6,211 nucleotides of DNA from Rhodospirillaceae bacterium (lineage in GTDB: Bacteria > Pseudomonadota > Alphaproteobacteria > Rhodospirillales > Magnetovibrionaceae): positions 1-6,211 of the forward strand of contig JAOUJU010000113.1 of the NCBI GenBank assembly GCA_029883045.1. The letters are read 5' to 3'. Each line of letters opens with the position of its first letter. The stretch's first letter is position 1. The position numbers were made by a program, and so were the translations under genes. Below, piece after piece: positions 5,242-6,211 of this stretch. The notes under the pieces were generated by a model. That model had not been told where the DNA came from. It saw nothing but the letters and a program-made list of their open reading frames with translations, and did not search any database.

Positions 5242-6211
5242 TTACTTTGTTATCGATACAAACAACTGAAGAAGCTTTTCTGGCAGACGCTCCACCTTAT
5301 CCACAATGGCAAAGCGATTTCCGAATATATTGCCGACATATTCGTCGGCCTTGGCATCCAGGGTTATGCAAAACGTATATATGTCATCCCTGTCTAATTC
5401 TTGCACCGCCTTGCGGGTATCTTCCATAAGTAGCTTATTGTCGCTGACATCAATATCCGATGGTTCACCATCACTAAGCACAAGCAATAATTTTTTTTCT
5501 GCCTTGCGCGCCGATAAATAATGCCCGGCATGGCGAAGTGCCGCGCCCATTCTGGTTGAATATCCAGCCTCAATTGCTGCAAGACGCGATTTAACACCAT
5601 CATCCCAGCTTTCATTGTAACCTTTTAAGTGCTGGTAACGCACCTCGTGGCGAGTGTTGGATGAAAACCCCGCTATGGCAAATTCATCGCCCAGCCTTTC
5701 TATGGCCCAACCTAAAATTGCAACGGCTTCTTGGCTAAGCTCAAGAATGCTTTGTGTGCTGCCTTCTGGTACTTCGCCGATTGATTGGGATAGATCCATA
5801 AGCAACATAACTGCAATATCGCGGCCATCATGGCGATGTGACATGTTGATGCGCGGATCAGGCGTTGCCCCGCTTTTGAAATCAATCAAAGATTTTATTG
5901 CAACATCCAAATCAAGGTCAGAGCCATCTTCTTGATACCTAACCCGAACATATTGCTGCGGTTTTAGCAAATCCAATAATTGCTTAATCTGCTTTGCTAA
6001 TGCTGAATTTTTTTGCAGCAAATCATCAATTTTTGTGCTGTCACCAGATGGATGTAAACTTTCATAAACGCTTACCCAGTCAGGGCGGTAGGTTTTTGTT
6101 TGGTAGTCCCATTCTGGGTAATGCCTTGGCGGAAGGCCTTTGTTTTGTTCTTCGTTTTCTTTGGCCGTTTTTTCTCTTTCGTCGAACATTTCTTCTTCGT
6201 CGCCAAGCTCA
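5242..6211 (-). CDS. cbbO: CbbO-type VWA-domain protein (RubisCO activase subunit), C-terminal part
   Basis: About 322 C-terminal residues are visible. The frame is open through the right edge (upstream codons ELGDEEE before the first in-window ATG at 6189, with no ribosome binding site), so that Met is internal; full-length CbbO proteins are roughly 750-800 residues. Residues below count from that Met. An acidic/charged linker (1-18) leads to the conserved YPEWDYQTKTYRPDW (24-38), and then a helical spacer. The VWA domain (about 124-315) has an intact MIDAS metal site: D132-L-S134-Q-S136, T212 in STRMGAALRHAG, and D240 in LSDGEPSDID. CbbO works with the hexameric AAA+ ATPase CbbQ; the VWA domain docks on RubisCO so that the motor can release inhibitory sugar phosphates. 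NorD of nitric oxide reductase has a related C-terminus. The RPDW region, the RINMSHRHDGRDIAV stretch and the neighbouring rpe favour CbbO. The cbbQ gene is expected beyond the right edge. Confidence 0.83.
   Translation of the reverse strand, partial: ELGDEEEMFDEREKTAKENEEQNKGLPPRHYPEWDYQTKTYRPDWVSVYESLHPSGDSTKIDDLLQKNSALAKQIKQLLDLLKPQQYVRVRYQEDGSDLDLDVAIKSLIDFKSGATPDPRINMSHRHDGRDIAVMLLMDLSQSIGEVPEGSTQSILELSQEAVAILGWAIERLGDEFAIAGFSSNTRHEVRYQHLKGYNESWDDGVKSRLAAIEAGYSTRMGAALRHAGHYLSARKAEKKLLLVLSDGEPSDIDVSDNKLLMEDTRKAVQELDRDDIYTFCITLDAKADEYVGNIFGNRFAIVDKVERLPEKLLQLFVSITK

Noticed and set aside
5242..6189. Complete 315-residue gene starting at the ATG at 6189
   Set aside because: The frame remains open upstream to the window edge with an acidic linker (GDEEE), there is no ribosome binding site, and CbbO proteins are more than twice as long.
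5242..6211. NorD (nitric oxide reductase activation protein) as the identity of the VWA protein
   Set aside because: NorD shares the C-terminal VWA layout, but the detailed motifs and the adjacent rpe fit CbbO better; NorD is kept only as the second choice.

Overview
The window is bacterial and gene-dense, with GC in roughly the mid-40s percent by eye. It most likely comes from an alphaproteobacterium: the second gene belongs to a transmembrane family (TIGR02186 / Alph_Pro_TM) that is essentially confined to that class. The rightmost gene is the C-terminal half of a CbbO-type von Willebrand factor A (VWA) protein, a RubisCO activase subunit, and a ribulose-phosphate 3-epimerase lies next to it. 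This points to an organism that fixes CO2 by the Calvin-Benson-Bassham (CBB) cycle. Two predicted anion transporters (TauE/SafE and SLC13/DASS) would suit a sulfur-oxidising chemolithoautotroph, but that lifestyle is an inference.

Layout. Left block (+ strand, 2-1529): the tail of a TauE/SafE permease overlaps an Alph_Pro_TM membrane protein (ATGA overlap), which is followed after 2 bp by a single-domain universal stress protein (Usp). A 99-bp convergent gap (1530-1628) holds two hairpins. Middle block (- strand, 4158 to 1629): an SLC13/DASS anion symporter followed after 25 bp by a two-domain Usp. Each transporter therefore has a Usp as its downstream partner, and the two units face each other tail to tail. 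Next (- strand, 4910 to 4251) is rpe, separated from the SLC13 gene by a 92-bp AT-rich spacer with three tandem 16-bp repeats.

A 331-bp gene-free stretch (4911-5241) separates rpe from cbbO. It contains a strong intrinsic terminator for leftward transcription, a leftward promoter-like sequence, and between them about 120 bp that can fold in mutually exclusive ways. This is either a small RNA gene or an attenuator-type leader for rpe, and it is the least explained part of the window. The - strand cbbO fragment (6211 to 5242) runs off the right edge.

How the genes may work together: Rpe supplies ribulose-5-phosphate for regeneration of the RubisCO substrate, and CbbO with its AAA+ partner CbbQ (expected outside the window) reactivates inhibited RubisCO. 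The transporters probably move sulfur oxyanions or dicarboxylates, and the Usp proteins may tie their activity to energy or stress state.
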